A stretch of 64,000 nt of DNA from Streptomyces sp. MUM 2J (GTDB lineage: Bacteria > Actinomycetota > Actinomycetes > Streptomycetales > Streptomycetaceae). Both the position numbers and the translations under genes were made by a program. The notes beneath the pieces are model-generated. The model was not told where the DNA came from and did no database searches. It was given only the letters and a program-made list of their open reading frames with translations. Of this stretch, positions 51,621 through 60,985 are shown in pieces; within the stretch, counting starts at the first letter, position 1; every line of letters starts with the position of its first letter. The DNA lies in NCBI RefSeq assembly GCF_022414535.1, contig NZ_JADWYM010000018.1:61266-125265 (forward strand). Reading direction: 5' to 3'.

Positions 51621-51840
51621 TCGCCGAACTCCAGCAGACGGAGGCGAACTGCACCCACGCCTTGGACGAGCTGAAAGCGCCCGAGCTGGAAGCGGACCTG
51701 ACCGAAGACACCACCTGGACCTCCACGATGCCCGGACAGGGAGTACTCGGCCCGGCCGCCGGACACGCGGCGGTGCTCGCCTTCATCCGACGGGCCGACC
51801 CGACCGGCGCCGACCACGACAGAGGTCCTTTGTCATCTCT
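51617..51840 (+). pseudogene. Truncated NTF2/SnoaL-like gene
   Basis: From the GTG at 51617 (GTGA overlap with the oxidoreductase) the first 65 residues resemble the start of a SnoaL/NTF2-like protein (LTEDTTWTSTMPGQGVLGP, then GHAAVLAFIRR). After about 51840 the frame runs out of similarity into the promoter and coding region of the next gene. It is probably a remnant cut by deletion. The family call is tentative. Confidence 0.4.
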
Positions 51841-51908
51841 TTGCAACCTGTCCTGCCGGAGCCTCGTCTCTGTAAGTGATCCGTATCCTCCTCAACTGCG
51901 GGGCTTTT

Positions 51909-52295
51909 GTGAAGAGTTGCTCGATCAGCCACATCCTGCGCCTGGCCGGCGTGACCACTGCAGCACTGCTGACCACCGTGACGACCGCCCTTCCCGCACA
52001 CGCCGTCAACAGGACGGAGTGCGGCAACAGGACGGACTTCTTCAAGATCGAATCAGTGCACGGCACGCTCTGCTTCGCGAACGCCGGCGAAATGAACGTG
52101 GCCATCTACGGCGTGAACTGGATCTCCACGGGCAACAACAAGGTGGAGTTCCGCTTCCAGGCCCTTGAGGGCGATTCGCGCAGGTACCAGATAGGCGCGG
52201 GCAAGTGGGTCGCCTACAACCCGGTCGTGGACAGCTACGGGGTGTCCGAGCCCGGCAACCGGGTCCACAAGATCGAGTGGATCAAGATCTACTGA
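51909..52295 (+). CDS. Secreted beta/gamma-crystallin fold protein
   Basis: 128 residues. A Sec signal peptide (ISHILRLAGVTTAALLTTVT, cleaved after AHA) precedes about 92 mature residues with two cysteines and CGNRTDFFKIESVHGTLCFA, followed by NVAIYGVNWISTGNNKVEF. This is the pattern of Streptomyces beta/gamma-crystallin-like secreted proteins, a group that includes a metalloproteinase inhibitor and a killer-toxin-like fold. GTG 51909 is chosen because it places the signal peptide as in the family; no clear ribosome binding site is visible. Function unknown. Confidence 0.78.
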   Translation: MKSCSISHILRLAGVTTAALLTTVTTALPAHAVNRTECGNRTDFFKIESVHGTLCFANAGEMNVAIYGVNWISTGNNKVEFRFQALEGDSRRYQIGAGKWVAYNPVVDSYGVSEPGNRVHKIEWIKIY

Positions 52296-52788
52296 GAGGG
52301 AAGGCGTCGCCCGCCCACGTGTTCCTTGCGGAGCCTGCCCCGGAGCGGCTGCCGGAACCGTGGGCGGAGGGCCTGGGACAGCCTGTCTCGTGCCTGGTGG
52401 CCCCATGCGCGCACCCGGGCGGCCGATCGGGCCGGTGCACGCGCTTCCGGTGGTGGCGCAGCCCGGCGCCCCGTCCGGGTCACGGCCGTGTCGGTTCGTC
52501 GTCGCCGGATGGCGCCTGCACGAGCGCGTTCCACGGACGGGCGCTTCCGCGGCCGAACTACCGATCCAGCCATACGCTCTGCTCTTCCTCCGGGATCTCC
52601 CTGGGGTGGCGGCATCGGTGCCGTCATCGAGGTGGCGCGGGCCCTGACGCCGATGAGGTCTCCCGTACACGGCTCGTCGGCGTCAGGGCCCGAGTACCGC
52701 GTATCGGAGAGGCGATGAGAGCACGATCCGGAACGGGCGCTGCAAGCGCCTTCGCGAACCTGTGCGCACGACCTGGGAGGGAGTGGGA
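52296..52788. other. Gap before the GH9 gene
   Basis: About 490 bp without a convincing gene. It contains one very strong hairpin (52638-52692) and then the GH9 promoter and leader. Confidence 0.55.
52638..52692. terminator. Strong 16-bp inverted repeat
   Basis: Perfect 16-bp arms (CGGGCCCTGACGCCGA at 52638-52653 with its complement at 52677-52692) and a 23-nt loop. It lies 340 bp after the crystallin gene and about 100 bp before the GH9 start. It could end read-through from the left or act as a regulatory leader hairpin. Confidence 0.6.
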
Positions 52789-55700
52789 GTGCTCAAGAGC
52801 ACGCTCAGTTCAGGAACGACAGGACCACGCTCCGGGGGTGCTGCGCTTGTCGCGCTCCTCCTCTCGATGGTGCTGACGGTCGTCGGGTCTGCCGAACCCG
52901 TCGCTGCCGCGGCGGCGGATACCACCGGGTGTTCCGCGGCAGGCTCGTCCTTCGCCACCGAGCCGATCGAGAACGGGGGCGCGGCGCTGCGCATGGGCTG
53001 CGCGCGCGACGCGGGGAGCCTGCGCTCACTGGCGCAGAACGACGACGACCTCGTGGCCGCCATCGACTTCGGTCCCGCGGGTCGGCCGGAACAGCTGCAG
53101 CAGTTGTTGCAGCAGGTGGTCGACGACGCCCGGGCCGACCAGGCCAACGGGCATTCGCTGAGCGAGTTCTTCACGCGTCAAGCCCGGAAGAACAGCGTGG
53201 GGTACTACCAGCAGCCTGCCGACGACGTCAGGTACGAGGGAAGCGTCCGGGCCGTCGGCGACAGCCTCGTGATCGTGGTGCCGACAGCGGAGATCGGCAC
53301 GGCGGGATTCTGGGACGGCTTTTGGAAGAAGTTCGTCACCGGCCTGGCCGCCACCGCTGCGGGAATCGTGTCCGGGGCGCTGTGCCTGGCCGCGTTCAAC
53401 GTAGGTGCGCCTGCGGCCGCACCGGTGTGCGCAGCCGTGGCGGGGGGCATGGCGGGGGGCGTCAGCGAACTGGTGAGCGCGGCCCTGGACGGAAAGCCGA
53501 TCGACGCGGAGGTCTGGGGCTCCGCGTTGGGCACCGCGATCTGGGGTGCGCTCGCCGGAGCGTTCACCGGGGCACTGGTGGAGTTCGCCGTCGCCGGTTC
53601 CAGCGCGTTGGTGGCCGACGCCCAGACCACTCTGAGGCGCTACGCGGCGAAGCTCGGGAACTGGGGGAACCCGCTCGGCGCCGTGGCCGACGTACTCAAC
53701 GGCAATGCCGCTCGGCGCTTCCTCGAAACGCTCCAGCGGCTGCAGCGGGGCGTCGGATCCTGGGCACCGCTCGGCGAGGTCGTGAACGGTGCGGGCGACG
53801 GCTCGCAGACTCGGTTCCTTGACATCGACGGCGACGGAGACGCCGATCGCGTCGTTGCCGGATCCGGCGGCCGGATCCGGGCCTGGCGGAACGACGGTGT
53901 GCGGGAGTGGTCCCCGCTGGGCGACATCACGCCGGACGCCGCCGCGCAGGAGGATGTGGACCCGCGCCAGGTGTTCTTCGGCGACGTCGACGGAGACGAC
54001 CGCGACGACTACATCAGGATCCTCGACGCGGCCGAGTCCCCGACCGGCTTCGCGAGCATGCGTGTGTGGCGCAACGAATCCACTGCCGAGGCGGTCGGAT
54101 GGGCGGAGCCGCGCACGGTCGCGAACGATCTCGGCTACACCGGAGACCTGCTGTTCCTCGACATCGACGGTGACAGCGACGACGACCTCCTCGTGAAGGG
54201 AAGGCTCAACTACGTCACCGCGTGGGAGAACACGGGGCACGGCTTCCCCTCCGAGGGCGACTGGAAGAAGATCGACTTCGGGTATCCCCAAGAAGGCCCG
54301 AGCGGGGACCTCTCCTTCGCGGACATCACCGGCGACGGCCGCGCCGACGTGGTACTCGTCGAGTACGCGTCGGGTGACGTCCTGGCCTGGGAGAACACCG
54401 GCGGCCCATGGAGCCTGACGACCGGCTGGAGAGCACTCGGCACCATCCGCTCCGGCGATGCGTTCGCCGGCACCGCAGGCGTCTTCGCCGATCTCGACGC
54501 TGACCACGTCGCGGACTTCCTGCTGTTCAACGGCGGCTCAGGGGGTGTCGACGGCTGGCTTCTGCCCCGGTACGGCTCCGGTGAACAGGGGCCCGGTCAG
54601 CCGGGCTCCCCGCAGGACCACGCCGAGCTTCCGGCCGGCACGCTTCCGGCGTACAGCGGTGGCCAGCCGCGGCCGCTGCTCGACGGCAGGCTGCTGCAGA
54701 ACAGCAACTTCACCGGGACGTTCAAGCCGTGGTGGGTCAACGCCGGGATGAGTCCGAAGATCCAGGGCGGTGTCTTCTGCGTCGATGCCCCGGCGTCGGA
54801 GAAGCCGTGGGACGTCCTCGTCGGACACAACAGCATCTATCTGCCCGGCGGAAGTTCGTACACGCTGAGGTTCCGCGCGAGGACGAGCGCTGCGGCGCAT
54901 CCCATCGTGCGCATTGCGCCGTTCGACAATCCCGGAAAGATCGAGTACTTCGCCAGGGGATTCACGACGGGAGATTCCTGGAAGCACTACGAGTACACGT
55001 TCAAGACGGGCTACAGCGACGAGTACGTGCTGTCGCAGTTGCAGTTCCGCCTCGGGGCGGCCGACGAGCCGTACGAGTTCTGCATGGACGATGTGTCGCT
55101 CGACGGGAAGGAGTTCGCGTACGCGGCGGACACCGGTCCAGCCGTGAAGGTGAACCAGCACGGCTACCTCCCGAACGGTCCCAAGCGCGCCACGCTGATC
55201 ACCGACGCGGCGGATCCGCTGCCCTGGACGCTGCGGCGGGTCGGCGGTGGACCGGTCGCGACGGGTACGACGGAACCCGCGGGTTTCGACGGCTCCGCAG
55301 GCGCCTCGGTTCACAGGATCGACTTCAGCGGCGTCTCGGCCACAGGCGAGTTCAGGCTCGCGGTCGGCGGCGAGGAGAGCCGCTCCTTCGACATCAGACC
55401 GGATCTGTACGATGCGCTCCGCACCGACTCGATGCGGTTCTTCTACACCAACCGCAGCGGCATCCCGATCGACGGCGGGATCGCCGGAGCCGCGTACGCC
55501 CGCCCTGCCGGACACGTCGGTTCCTCACCCAACACGGGGGACACCCGGGTGCCGTGCCAGACGCCGAAGCCGTACGTCGACAACTGGACCTGCGACTACA
55601 CGCTCGACGTGACCGGTGGCTGGTACGACGCGGGCGACCACGGCAAGTACGTGGTCAACGGCGGTATCGCCACCTACCAGTTGCTGTCCGCGTGGGAACG

Positions 55701-56859
55701 GGCCGTCGCAGAGGGCAGGCAGGCACAGCTCGGCGACTCGACGCTCGCCGTTCCCGAGCGTGGCAACGGCGTCCCGGACATCCTCGACGAGGCTCGCTGG
55801 AACCTGGAGTTCATGCTCAAGATGCAGGTGCCGGACGGCAGACCTCTTGCCGGTATGGTGCACCACAAGGTGCACGACGAGTCCTGGACCGGCCCGCCGA
55901 TGCTCCCCCATCAGGACAAGAAGAAGCGGGAGCTGCACCGCCCGTCGACAGCAGCGACGCTCAACCTCGCGGCCGTCGCCGCACAAGGAGCGAGGATCTA
56001 CGAGCGGTTCGATCCCGGCTTCGCCACCAGGCTGCGCAGCGCCGCCGAACGCGCCTATACCGCAGCCCGGGCCGAGCCCGCGCTGTATGCTCCCCGCGCG
56101 GACCGCATCGGCGGCGGCCCGTACGACGACAACGACGTGTCGGACGAGTTCTACTGGGCGGCAGCCGAGCTCTATCTCACGACGAAGAAGGGGAACTACC
56201 TCGACGACGTCCGGTCGAGCCGGTTCCACACCGCCGGGGCCGCCTTCAGCCAGAACGGGTTCTACTGGGGTTCGGTCGCTGCTCTCGCTCAGCTCGATCT
56301 CGCGCGCTTCGGTGACGGGCTCGCCGAGTACGCGCAGATCCGGAGGTGGGTGACGGCTGCCGCGGACCGTCTCATCTCGTTCCAGCGGGCCGAGCGGTTC
56401 GGCCAGACGTACACCCCGACGAACGGGAAGTACGACTGGGGCTCGAACGCGTCGATGCTGAACAACCAGGTGGTCCTCGCCACCGCGTACGACCTCACGG
56501 GCAGCGATGCGTACGCCGACGCCGTCTTCGAAGGGTTCGACTACCTGTTCGGCCGCAACGCCCTCGGGAAGTCGTACATCACCGGGTACGGTGCGAACGA
56601 CGCGAAGAACCAGCACAGCCGCTGGTACGCGAAGTCCTTCGACGCGACACTGCCCAACCCGCCGGTCGGGACGATCGCCGGCGGGCCGAACTCCAGCCTC
56701 CAGGACCCTCTCGCCTCGTCATGGCTGCACGGCTGCGCACCGCAGCTGTGCTACGTCGACAACCTCGAAGCCTGGTCGCTCAACGAGATCACCATCAACT
56801 GGAACTCGGCCCTGGCCTGGATGAGCGCATTCGCGGCCGACGTAGCCGGGCGCCTGTGA
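52789..56859 (+). CDS. Secreted GH9 glycoside hydrolase with FG-GAP-like repeats and CBM
   Basis: 1356 residues. The signal peptide (about 1-45, VALLLSMVLTVVG) is followed by a region with glycine-zipper and hydrophobic stretches (about 180-270), five Asp-rich FG-GAP/VCBS-like calcium repeats (DIDGDGDADR near 345, then near 399, 458, 512 and 568), a carbohydrate-binding-like domain (about 634-770), a CelD N-terminal Ig-like domain (from about 782, VKVNQHGYLPNGPKRATLI) and a GH9 catalytic domain. The base pair is in GGWYDAGDHGKYV (about 945) and the acid in LNEITINWNSAL (about 1331). Substrate probably a beta-glucan. GTG 52789 follows GGAGG by 8 nt. Confidence 0.9.
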   Translation: MLKSTLSSGTTGPRSGGAALVALLLSMVLTVVGSAEPVAAAAADTTGCSAAGSSFATEPIENGGAALRMGCARDAGSLRSLAQNDDDLVAAIDFGPAGRPEQLQQLLQQVVDDARADQANGHSLSEFFTRQARKNSVGYYQQPADDVRYEGSVRAVGDSLVIVVPTAEIGTAGFWDGFWKKFVTGLAATAAGIVSGALCLAAFNVGAPAAAPVCAAVAGGMAGGVSELVSAALDGKPIDAEVWGSALGTAIWGALAGAFTGALVEFAVAGSSALVADAQTTLRRYAAKLGNWGNPLGAVADVLNGNAARRFLETLQRLQRGVGSWAPLGEVVNGAGDGSQTRFLDIDGDGDADRVVAGSGGRIRAWRNDGVREWSPLGDITPDAAAQEDVDPRQVFFGDVDGDDRDDYIRILDAAESPTGFASMRVWRNESTAEAVGWAEPRTVANDLGYTGDLLFLDIDGDSDDDLLVKGRLNYVTAWENTGHGFPSEGDWKKIDFGYPQEGPSGDLSFADITGDGRADVVLVEYASGDVLAWENTGGPWSLTTGWRALGTIRSGDAFAGTAGVFADLDADHVADFLLFNGGSGGVDGWLLPRYGSGEQGPGQPGSPQDHAELPAGTLPAYSGGQPRPLLDGRLLQNSNFTGTFKPWWVNAGMSPKIQGGVFCVDAPASEKPWDVLVGHNSIYLPGGSSYTLRFRARTSAAAHPIVRIAPFDNPGKIEYFARGFTTGDSWKHYEYTFKTGYSDEYVLSQLQFRLGAADEPYEFCMDDVSLDGKEFAYAADTGPAVKVNQHGYLPNGPKRATLITDAADPLPWTLRRVGGGPVATGTTEPAGFDGSAGASVHRIDFSGVSATGEFRLAVGGEESRSFDIRPDLYDALRTDSMRFFYTNRSGIPIDGGIAGAAYARPAGHVGSSPNTGDTRVPCQTPKPYVDNWTCDYTLDVTGGWYDAGDHGKYVVNGGIATYQLLSAWERAVAEGRQAQLGDSTLAVPERGNGVPDILDEARWNLEFMLKMQVPDGRPLAGMVHHKVHDESWTGPPMLPHQDKKKRELHRPSTAATLNLAAVAAQGARIYERFDPGFATRLRSAAERAYTAARAEPALYAPRADRIGGGPYDDNDVSDEFYWAAAELYLTTKKGNYLDDVRSSRFHTAGAAFSQNGFYWGSVAALAQLDLARFGDGLAEYAQIRRWVTAAADRLISFQRAERFGQTYTPTNGKYDWGSNASMLNNQVVLATAYDLTGSDAYADAVFEGFDYLFGRNALGKSYITGYGANDAKNQHSRWYAKSFDATLPNPPVGTIAGGPNSSLQDPLASSWLHGCAPQLCYVDNLEAWSLNEITINWNSALAWMSAFAADVAGRL

Positions 56860-57205
56860 CAGAGAAACCACCCCTGCGGGCCGAACCGTTCCGTACCGGG
56901 GGCGAGATGGGAGGAGGTCTCGCCCTCCGGTAGGCCCGCCTCCCCGGAAGCGACCGAACAGACGTGCAGGGTCGCGCCGAGACCGCCTTCCGCTCATTGC
57001 TCCGCACGCCGCCTTCGCCCTCATGCAGGGGCGTGCCGTCGGAGCCGGCGCACCCCTGCACGGGCCGCCCGTCTCCATCGTGGGGATGACGTCTTGCCCG
57101 GGGCCAACCCAGCCGACGCGGACCTGAACCCGGTTCCGGCCCCGTCGCCGGTGCCATGGCCGGATCGCGGTCGGACCGCCCCCGTAGTAGGCGGTGAACT
57201 CAAGA
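56860..57205. other. Gap downstream of GH9
   Basis: Apart from the terminator just after the GH9 stop, no gene is recognised. A minus-strand frame runs through here from the recombinase relic but shows no domain. Confidence 0.5.
56876..56937 (+). terminator. Extended hairpin after the GH9 gene
   Basis: An inner perfect stem GGGCGAGA (56900-56907) with TCTCGCCC (56918-56925) sits inside a further pairing of GCGGGCC with GGCCCGC at the two ends, making a long interrupted hairpin about 17 bp past the stop. Confidence 0.65.
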
Positions 57206-57594
57206 CCACCGATGATCTGCACGGGTGAATGGGAACGGCCGGCGGCCGGCCGCGGCGCTTGCCCTCGCGGCAGGCGGTGTCGAGCTCCTCCAGCGTCTGC
57301 TCCCGGATGCTCTCCCACTCGGTCTCCGCCATCGCCGCGAAGGACGCGAACCGCAACTTGCCGGGTCCGGTGGGGGTAGGTGCCGGGCAGGTGCTCGGAG
57401 AGCATCTCCAGGACCAGGCCGTGCGCGGTCAGGTGGTCGAGCGCGGTGAGTACGGCGGGATCCCGGCACAGCCGCTTCATCTCGTGCACAGTCAGGATGA
57501 CCCGGCAGCGCGGGCCATGCTGGTGAGAGAGTCCTGAGAACCGATTCAAGATCAACGGGTGCCCGACGGGCCATTCTCGATCTCGCTCCGGCAA
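57206..57594 (-). pseudogene. Serine recombinase (resolvase) fragment
   Basis: On the minus strand one frame reads VHEMKRLCRDPAVLTALDHL, then LTAHGLVLEMLSEHLPGTY. Continuing in another frame: FASFAAMAETEWESIREQTL, then EELDTACREGKRRGRPP. This is the middle of a Streptomyces-type resolvase/invertase domain, but the N-terminal catalytic Ser part and the DNA-binding C-terminus are missing, and a frameshift lies near 57375. It marks a past mobile element. Confidence 0.75.
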
Positions 57595-57661
57595 AGGATC
57601 GTCTGTGAGAACCCGTGAGGTCCGGGTCGACCGCGGGCCGGGCAGGGGTCGGGGTGACGCT

Positions 57662-57709
57662 CGCCCACCCGTCGCAGCATGCCGGGTTCACCGGAGCGGA
57701 GGGTGGGCG
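57662..57709 (-). terminator. Possible hairpin after the quinone reductase
   Basis: CGCCCACCC (57662-57670) pairs with GGGTGGGCG (57701-57709) across a 30-nt loop, 19 bp past the stop of the leftward gene. The long loop makes it a weak candidate. Confidence 0.35.
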
Positions 57710-57727
57710 CACGGTGGCCGACTGGCG

Positions 57728-58747
57728 TCATGATGTGACGTCCACCAGTACCTTGCCGACCGCGCCGCCCTCCACCGCCCGGTGCGCGTCGGCGGTGCGG
57801 TCGAGGGGAAAGCGGATCAGCGGCAGGCCGTGCTCCTCGCCGACCGGCAGGGCGCCGCCGCGGACGGCGGCGGCGACGTCCTCAACGGCCGCGGCGCGTG
57901 CCTCGGGACCGGCCGTGAACAGCACGAGGAACTGGAAGCGTGTGTTCAGCACCATGTTCCGCAGCACGTCCAGTTCGACCGGCTTGCCACCGTCGTTGGC
58001 GTAGGTCGCGATCGTGCCGCGGGTCCGCAGCACGTCCAGGTCCATTGCGAGGTTGGCGCCGAGCGCCACCTCGGCGACGATGTCCACGCCGTCCGGTGCG
58101 ATCTTGCGGATCTCGGCGGCCGGGTCGCCCTCGCGATAGTTGATCACGTGGTGGGCCCCGGCGGCGGTGGCCAGCCGCGCCTTCTCCGGGCCGCTGATCG
58201 TGCTGATCACGGTGGCGCCGGCCCATCGGGCAAGCTGGATCACCGCGTGCCCCACCGCCCCGGCCCCGCCCGCGGCGAGCACCACCTTCCCGTCGAGTGC
58301 CCCGGGCCGCAGCCGACGCGGCCCGCCTTCGGTGACGGTGAGCGCGCGGTGCGCGGTCAGTGCGGGGACGCCGAGTGCGGCGCCGACGTCGAAGCCGGCC
58401 TCGTCGGGCAGCGGCACGGCCCGATCGGCGGGCACGACGGTGAACTCGGCTGCGGTGCCGGTGGGCCGCCCGGCGGCGGCCATGAACAGCCAGACCCGCT
58501 GACCGACCCTGCCCTGATTGACACCCTTGCCGACGGCGTCGATGGTGCCGGCGCCGTCGAGGTGGGGGGTGACCTCGGAGAAGTGCTTGGGGTGGCCGAC
58601 GCCGGAGCGGGCCTGCCAGTCGGTCGGGTTGACCCCGGACACGGAGACCCGGACGCGAACCTCGCCGGGGCCGGGCGCGGGCAGGTCGCGATCGACGAAC
58701 CGGAGAACGTCGGGGGAGCCGTTGTCGCGGTAGATGATGGCCTTCAT
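57728..58747 (-). CDS. Zinc-type NADPH:quinone oxidoreductase
   Basis: 339 residues of the medium-chain quinone reductase family: YRDNGSPDVLRFVDRDLP at the start, GVNPTDWQARSG, the cofactor motif VLAAGGAGAVGHAVIQLA, and the C-terminal RTADAHRAVEGGAVGKVLVD. It is a paralogue, not a duplicate, of the gene at 50622. It is the third gene of a leftward operon after the TetR and broken aldo-keto reductase genes, so its expression is probably controlled by the TetR protein. Confidence 0.9.
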   Translation of the reverse strand: MKAIIYRDNGSPDVLRFVDRDLPAPGPGEVRVRVSVSGVNPTDWQARSGVGHPKHFSEVTPHLDGAGTIDAVGKGVNQGRVGQRVWLFMAAAGRPTGTAAEFTVVPADRAVPLPDEAGFDVGAALGVPALTAHRALTVTEGGPRRLRPGALDGKVVLAAGGAGAVGHAVIQLARWAGATVISTISGPEKARLATAAGAHHVINYREGDPAAEIRKIAPDGVDIVAEVALGANLAMDLDVLRTRGTIATYANDGGKPVELDVLRNMVLNTRFQFLVLFTAGPEARAAAVEDVAAAVRGGALPVGEEHGLPLIRFPLDRTADAHRAVEGGAVGKVLVDVTS

Positions 58748-58853
58748 GATCCGTCCTTGGAGCCTGGTAGAGCGAGGTTCGGGGCGTGTCCTGACGGGCC
58801 GTCAGAGTGTTTGGCGTGGGGTGTGGCCGCGGCCCGGGTCGTGTGGGTTCCGG

Positions 58854-59727
58854 TCAGCCAATGGGGACCTCGTCGGTGCGGGACTCGATGGCAACGAGGG
58901 TGGTGAGGGTCGCGGCGTCGAAGGTGATCGCGCCGACCGCCATGTTGGCCTCCAGGTGGGATGTGCCGGCGGTGCCGGGGATGAGCAGCACGTTCGGGGC
59001 ACGGTGCAGCAGCCAGGCGAGGCCGACCTGGGAGGGCGTGACGCCCAGGGACGCGGCCACGGCGTGCACGGCCCGCTTGTCGGCCGCTTTGGGCAGGCCG
59101 GGGAAGGCCCCGCCGAGCGGGAAGAACGACACCCAGGCGATGCCCTCGGTCTCGCACAGCCGCAGCATGTCCTTGTCGTCGCGGGAGACGAGGCTGCACG
59201 CGTTCTGCGCGCAGACGATGCCGGACGGCAGGGCGCGGCGCGGGCAGGCCGATCGCGCCGAACTCGCCCTCGTCGCGCAGGGCGGTCATCACGGCGAGCC
59301 GGTCGTCGAGGTCGACGACCTGGTCGCCCTCGGGACGCAGCCCGGGGCCGGTGCCCAGGCGGCGCAGGTTGACGACGACGAGCCGGTCGACGCCGAGGCT
59401 GCGCAGATCGTCCTCGACGCTGGCGCGCAGTTGCCCGGGCCGCTGTGCCAGGCGCAGCGGCAGGTGCCCGCCGGGGTCGGGGTCGGCGCCGACCTTCGTG
59501 ACGACCAGGACGTCGTCCTCGGAGCGCAGCGCCTCGCGGATCACGTCGTTGGCGAACCCGAAGCCGCAGAACTCGGCCGTGTCCACGTGGTCGACGCCTG
59601 GCTCGACCGCGCGGCGCAGCAGCGCGACGGCATCGCCGAGGCGTTCGTGCAGGCGCTCGATCTGCAAGGCGCCGTAGCCGAGCCGAAAGACGGTGCGGGC
59701 GGCCATTGAGGCGGTCGCCGTGGTCAT
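58854..59727 (-). pseudogene. Aldo/keto reductase broken by a frameshift
   Basis: The first part, from ATG 59727 (overlapping the TetR stop, ATGA), reads FRLGYGALQIERLHERLG, then VDHVDTAEFCGFGFANDVI and VVVTKVG. It reaches GEFGAIGL, where AKR-family relatives continue with a short SNVT-like segment. Here the frame changes at about 59230-59250 with bases missing, and the remainder (LPSGIVCAQNACSLVSRDDK, then LRLCETEGIAWVSFFPLGG and onwards) continues in another frame to 58854. The TIM-barrel reductase would lack its C-terminal half, so it is probably inactive unless the base sequence here is in error. Confidence 0.8.
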
Positions 59728-60281
59728 GACGCTGTCTCCTCGGTCGGTGATCGCAAAGCGGTGTACAGCAGTTCTGCCTGATAGAGCGCCATGACCCGGT
59801 GGGCGATCGGGGCGGCGCGCTCCCGGACCTCGGCCGGTGCGCGGTGCTCGACCTTGACCAGCCACGCCATGACGCAGTCGTGCACCATCGCGCGCATCCG
59901 GTCGGTCATGTCGACGACGATGTCGCGGATGGCCGGGTCGGTGGTCGCCTCGCCCCAGGTCTGCACGCCGACCCTGGCCTCGGCCGGGTCGATCGCGGCG
60001 ATCAGGCGGGAGAGTAGTTCGTCGGGGCCGGGCGGGACGTCGCCCGCGGCGTACTCGCCGAGGACGTCGGCGCGTCTGGCAAGCACCTCGCGGGCGGCGG
60101 CCCGAACCAGGTCGGCCTTGTTGCGGTAGTGCGTATAGATCGAGCCGGCCGAGAGGCCGGACTCGGCGGTGATGTCGGCGATCGAGGTCCGCTCCAGGCC
60201 GTTGCGGTCGAAGCAGCGTACGGCGGCCTCGGTGATCTGGGTACGCCGGAGTTCCTTGCGTGTCTCGGTGAGCCGCGGCAT
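59724..60281 (-). CDS. TetR family transcriptional repressor
   Basis: 185 residues with an N-terminal TetR helix-turn-helix (about 10-60: ITEAAVRCFDRNGLERTSIA, then GSIYTHYRNKADLV) and a variable ligand domain. It heads the leftward operon with the aldo/keto reductase and quinone reductase, a usual layout for a redox or xenobiotic sensor. Two matching palindromes lie just upstream (60297-60344) and suggest self-repression. ATG 60281 is the start that matches the family N-terminus. Confidence 0.92.
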   Translation of the reverse strand: MPRLTETRKELRRTQITEAAVRCFDRNGLERTSIADITAESGLSAGSIYTHYRNKADLVRAAAREVLARRADVLGEYAAGDVPPGPDELLSRLIAAIDPAEARVGVQTWGEATTDPAIRDIVVDMTDRMRAMVHDCVMAWLVKVEHRAPAEVRERAAPIAHRVMALYQAELLYTALRSPTEETAS

Positions 60282-60296
60282 CACACCCCCACAAAA

Positions 60297-60344
60297 AGAA
60301 TACACATTCTGCTTGCGAGGAGACGCTAGCAGAATAGCGGTTCT
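60297..60344. promoter_or_regulatory. Twin palindromic TetR operators
   Basis: Two 14-bp imperfect copies of the same palindrome, AGAATACACATTCT (60297-60310) and AGAATAGCGGTTCT (60331-60344), are 34 bp apart, 15-63 bp before the TetR start. The ATTCTGCT/AGCAGAAT halves also form a larger inverted repeat between them. The first copy overlaps a leftward TATTCT -10-like box. This is a typical repressor arrangement. Confidence 0.65.
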
Positions 60345-60365
60345 GTTTGTGGTGGGTGTGTCGTA

Positions 60366-60400
60366 CGAGCAGGCCCGGTCGTGACGATCGGGCCTGCTCG
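60366..60400. terminator. 12-bp hairpin upstream of the TetR operon
   Basis: Perfect arms CGAGCAGGCCCG (60366-60377) and complement (60389-60400), 11-nt loop. No intact gene ends here. It probably insulates the TetR operon from transcription out of the transposase-rich area to the right. Confidence 0.65.
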
Positions 60401-60754
60401 CGATGGGTTCGTCAGAGGGACGGCAGCCGGTCGGCGCGCGTCGGCTCGGCCGTCGAACGTTCCGGATCCCGTTCCGCGGCGGTGGCGGCGCTCCGCTCCA
60501 CCCCTTGCCTGCCCGTCGGCGTTGACTCAGGACACGCTGCACCTGCGCATCTTGCCCACCGGCTCAGCCCAGCCTGCACAAGACGGTCCGGCCCGGAGGT
60601 GTCGGTGGCGGCTCCGGGCCGGACCGCTGTTCGCCGGTACGGGCCCGCGGCTACTGCTCCGACCGGGAAGGTTCACCGGGGTTGCCGTTCGCGGTGCGGG
60701 CCTTGCGGGCGGTTGGATGTGACGGGCACATCCAACCTGACACGTGGAGATGCG

Positions 60755-60985
60755 GTGGCAGAGCCGGTCAAGGCCCGCAGACTGACCGACCAGGAAGGGC
60801 AGAAGCTTCAACAGATCGTGCGCCGGGGCAGCACCAGCCCGGTGCGCTACCGGCGGGAGATGATGATCCTGGCCTCGACCGGAGGTAACCGGGTCCCGGT
60901 GATCGCGCAACTGGTCCAGGCCGACGAGGACACCGTCCGCGACGTGATCCACCGGTTCAACGAGATCGGCCTGGCCTGCCACCCC
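60755..60985 (+). pseudogene. N-terminal fragment of an IS630-family transposase
   Basis: From GTG 60755: VKARRLTDQEGQKLQQIVRR, then VRYRREMMILASTGGNRVPV, then IAQLVQADEDTVRDVIHRFN up to EIGLAC, which is the helix-turn-helix part of IS630-type transposases. At about 60980 it runs into an IS5-type fragment in the opposite direction, so the catalytic domain is lost. It comes from a different IS630 subgroup than the relic at 10488. Confidence 0.8.
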
